The notes beneath the pieces were generated by a model. It was not told the origin of the DNA. It searched no databases and worked only from the letters and a program-made list of their open reading frames with translations. A stretch of DNA of 22,606 bases from Microcaldota archaeon (lineage in GTDB: Archaea > Micrarchaeota > Micrarchaeia > Micrarchaeales > CABMGC01). Each line of letters opens with the position of its first letter. Position 1 is the first letter of the stretch. Positions 21,988 through 22,606 of this stretch are shown one piece after another. The stretch covers positions 1-22,606 of the forward strand of contig JAJYVC010000012.1 in assembly GCA_021792235.1 (NCBI GenBank), read 5' to 3'. The position numbers and the translations under genes were made by a program.

Positions 21988-22606
21988 TTGGAGCTACTAG
22001 ACCAGCAGTGGACTGAAAAGTACAGGCCCGCAAGGCTTGATGACATAATAGGCCAGGTTGCGATAGTGGACAGGCTAAGAGCCTTCGTTAAGGAGAAGAG
22101 CTTCCCGAGCATGATATTCTCCGGGCCTGCGGGAGTAGGAAAGACCACCTCTGCAGTTGCAATGGCCAAGGAGTTGTACGGAGATTCCATCAACATGGCT
22201 TTCCTTGAGTTGAATGCAAGCGACCAGAGAGGCATAGAAATCATAAGAGGGAAGGTCAAGGAGTTTGCGAAGACCCTGCCTCTATCAAGCGGGCTTGTCA
22301 AGATAATATTCCTTGATGAGGCTGATGCACTGACTTCTGAGGCGCAGCATGCGCTTAGAAGGACGATGGAGAAGTACTCATCGACCACTAGGTTCATACT
22401 CAGTGCAAACTATGCGAGCAAGATAATAGAGCCGATACAGAGCAGGTGCGTGGTGCTCAGGTTCAAGCCGCTAAGGGAGGAGGAGATGAGGCAGTACATA
22501 GAGAGGATAGTGAAGGGAGAGAAGCTTGACATAGATGACAGGGGCATTGAGGCACTGATATATGTGAGCGAAGGCGATCTCAGGAAGATAACAAACACGC
22601 TGCACG
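21988..22606 (+). CDS. rfcS: replication factor C small subunit, 5' part
   Basis: Clamp-loader ATPase that opens the PCNA ring at primer-template junctions. The start region WTEKYRPARLDDIIGQ is diagnostic. Walker A is GPAGVGKTT at 46-54, the AFLELNASDQRGI block follows, Walker B is IIFLDEADAL with DEAD at 110-113, sensor 1 is ILSANYASKI, and the SRC motif is QSRC at 151-154. The gene runs off the window after 206 of an expected ~320 residues. The likely start is TTG 21988: GGGGGT lies 4 bases upstream, and CATATTAT at 21956-21963 is about 28 bases away. The nearer ATG at 21971 is out of frame. Confidence 0.94.
   Translation, partial: MELLDQQWTEKYRPARLDDIIGQVAIVDRLRAFVKEKSFPSMIFSGPAGVGKTTSAVAMAKELYGDSINMAFLELNASDQRGIEIIRGKVKEFAKTLPLSSGLVKIIFLDEADALTSEAQHALRRTMEKYSSTTRFILSANYASKIIEPIQSRCVVLRFKPLREEEMRQYIERIVKGEKLDIDDRGIEALIYVSEGDLRKITNTLH

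Noticed and set aside
1..22606. CRISPR arrays, insertion sequences, rRNA genes, a second tRNA
   Set aside because: I looked for regularly spaced repeats, transposase motifs, further GTTCRAxYC T-loops and rRNA-like sequence and found none that held up.

Overview
The window is a compact archaeal chromosome segment, most likely from the DPANN group and probably Micrarchaeota (ARMAN-like). Archaeal markers are aIF5B, aRF1, the GatD/GatE amidotransferase, an archaeal histone, the small subunit of replication factor C, and a GlcNAc-1-P transferase of the N-glycosylation type. The surface protein carries the QSAMEYL class III signal familiar from DPANN genomes. Most of the DNA is near 50% GC by eye, Ile is mainly ATA and Arg mainly AGG/AGA. 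Several genes have a TATA box about 24-28 bases before the first ATG, so their mRNAs are probably leaderless. Others keep a Shine-Dalgarno site.

Layout. 1-391: AT-rich, nearly empty. 392-982 (-): DNA-3-methyladenine glycosylase I. 1044-5183 (+): a carbohydrate block of a clan GH-A type glycosidase, a four-helix membrane protein, an (alpha/alpha)6-type glycosidase and a ROK sugar kinase. 5199-7585: nucleoside diphosphate kinase (-) and aIF5B (+) diverge from one promoter. 7594-9173: two unrelated HExxH metallopeptidase-family genes converge with a 4-base overlap. 9218-13694 (-): gatD-gatE-AIM24 family-Nudix, every junction overlapping. 13765-15954: a GT2-type glycosyltransferase (-) and an AglH-like transferase (+) diverge from about 30 bases. 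15885-16181 (-): a histone whose C-terminal tail is encoded antisense to the end of the AglH-like gene. 16336-17205 (+): a pilin-like anchored LamG protein. 17227-20409 (-): serS-HAD phosphatase-aRF1 operon. 20478-20563 (+): tRNA-Leu(UAG).

Between the tRNA and the rfcS gene (starts 21988, runs off the window) lies about 1.4 kb of decayed accessory DNA. It holds a hicB-like antitoxin with an in-frame TAG, a hicA-like toxin broken by frameshifts, and an unrecognised gene broken into three frames. Each shift can be repaired by adding one base. A 10-base copy of the tRNA 3' end recurs at 21220-21229, which raises the possibility of an old integration event.

The genes fit a small cell that can break down and phosphorylate an intracellular glycan or oligosaccharide, make Gln-tRNA by the transamidation route, build a lipid-linked glycan and decorate its surface. 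I see no clear new defence or mobile system. The most unusual points are the Asp-to-Asn change at the catalytic position of GatD, the 31-base palindrome before the M48 gene, the histone tail, the single TATA boxes shared by divergent genes, and the degraded tRNA-side island.
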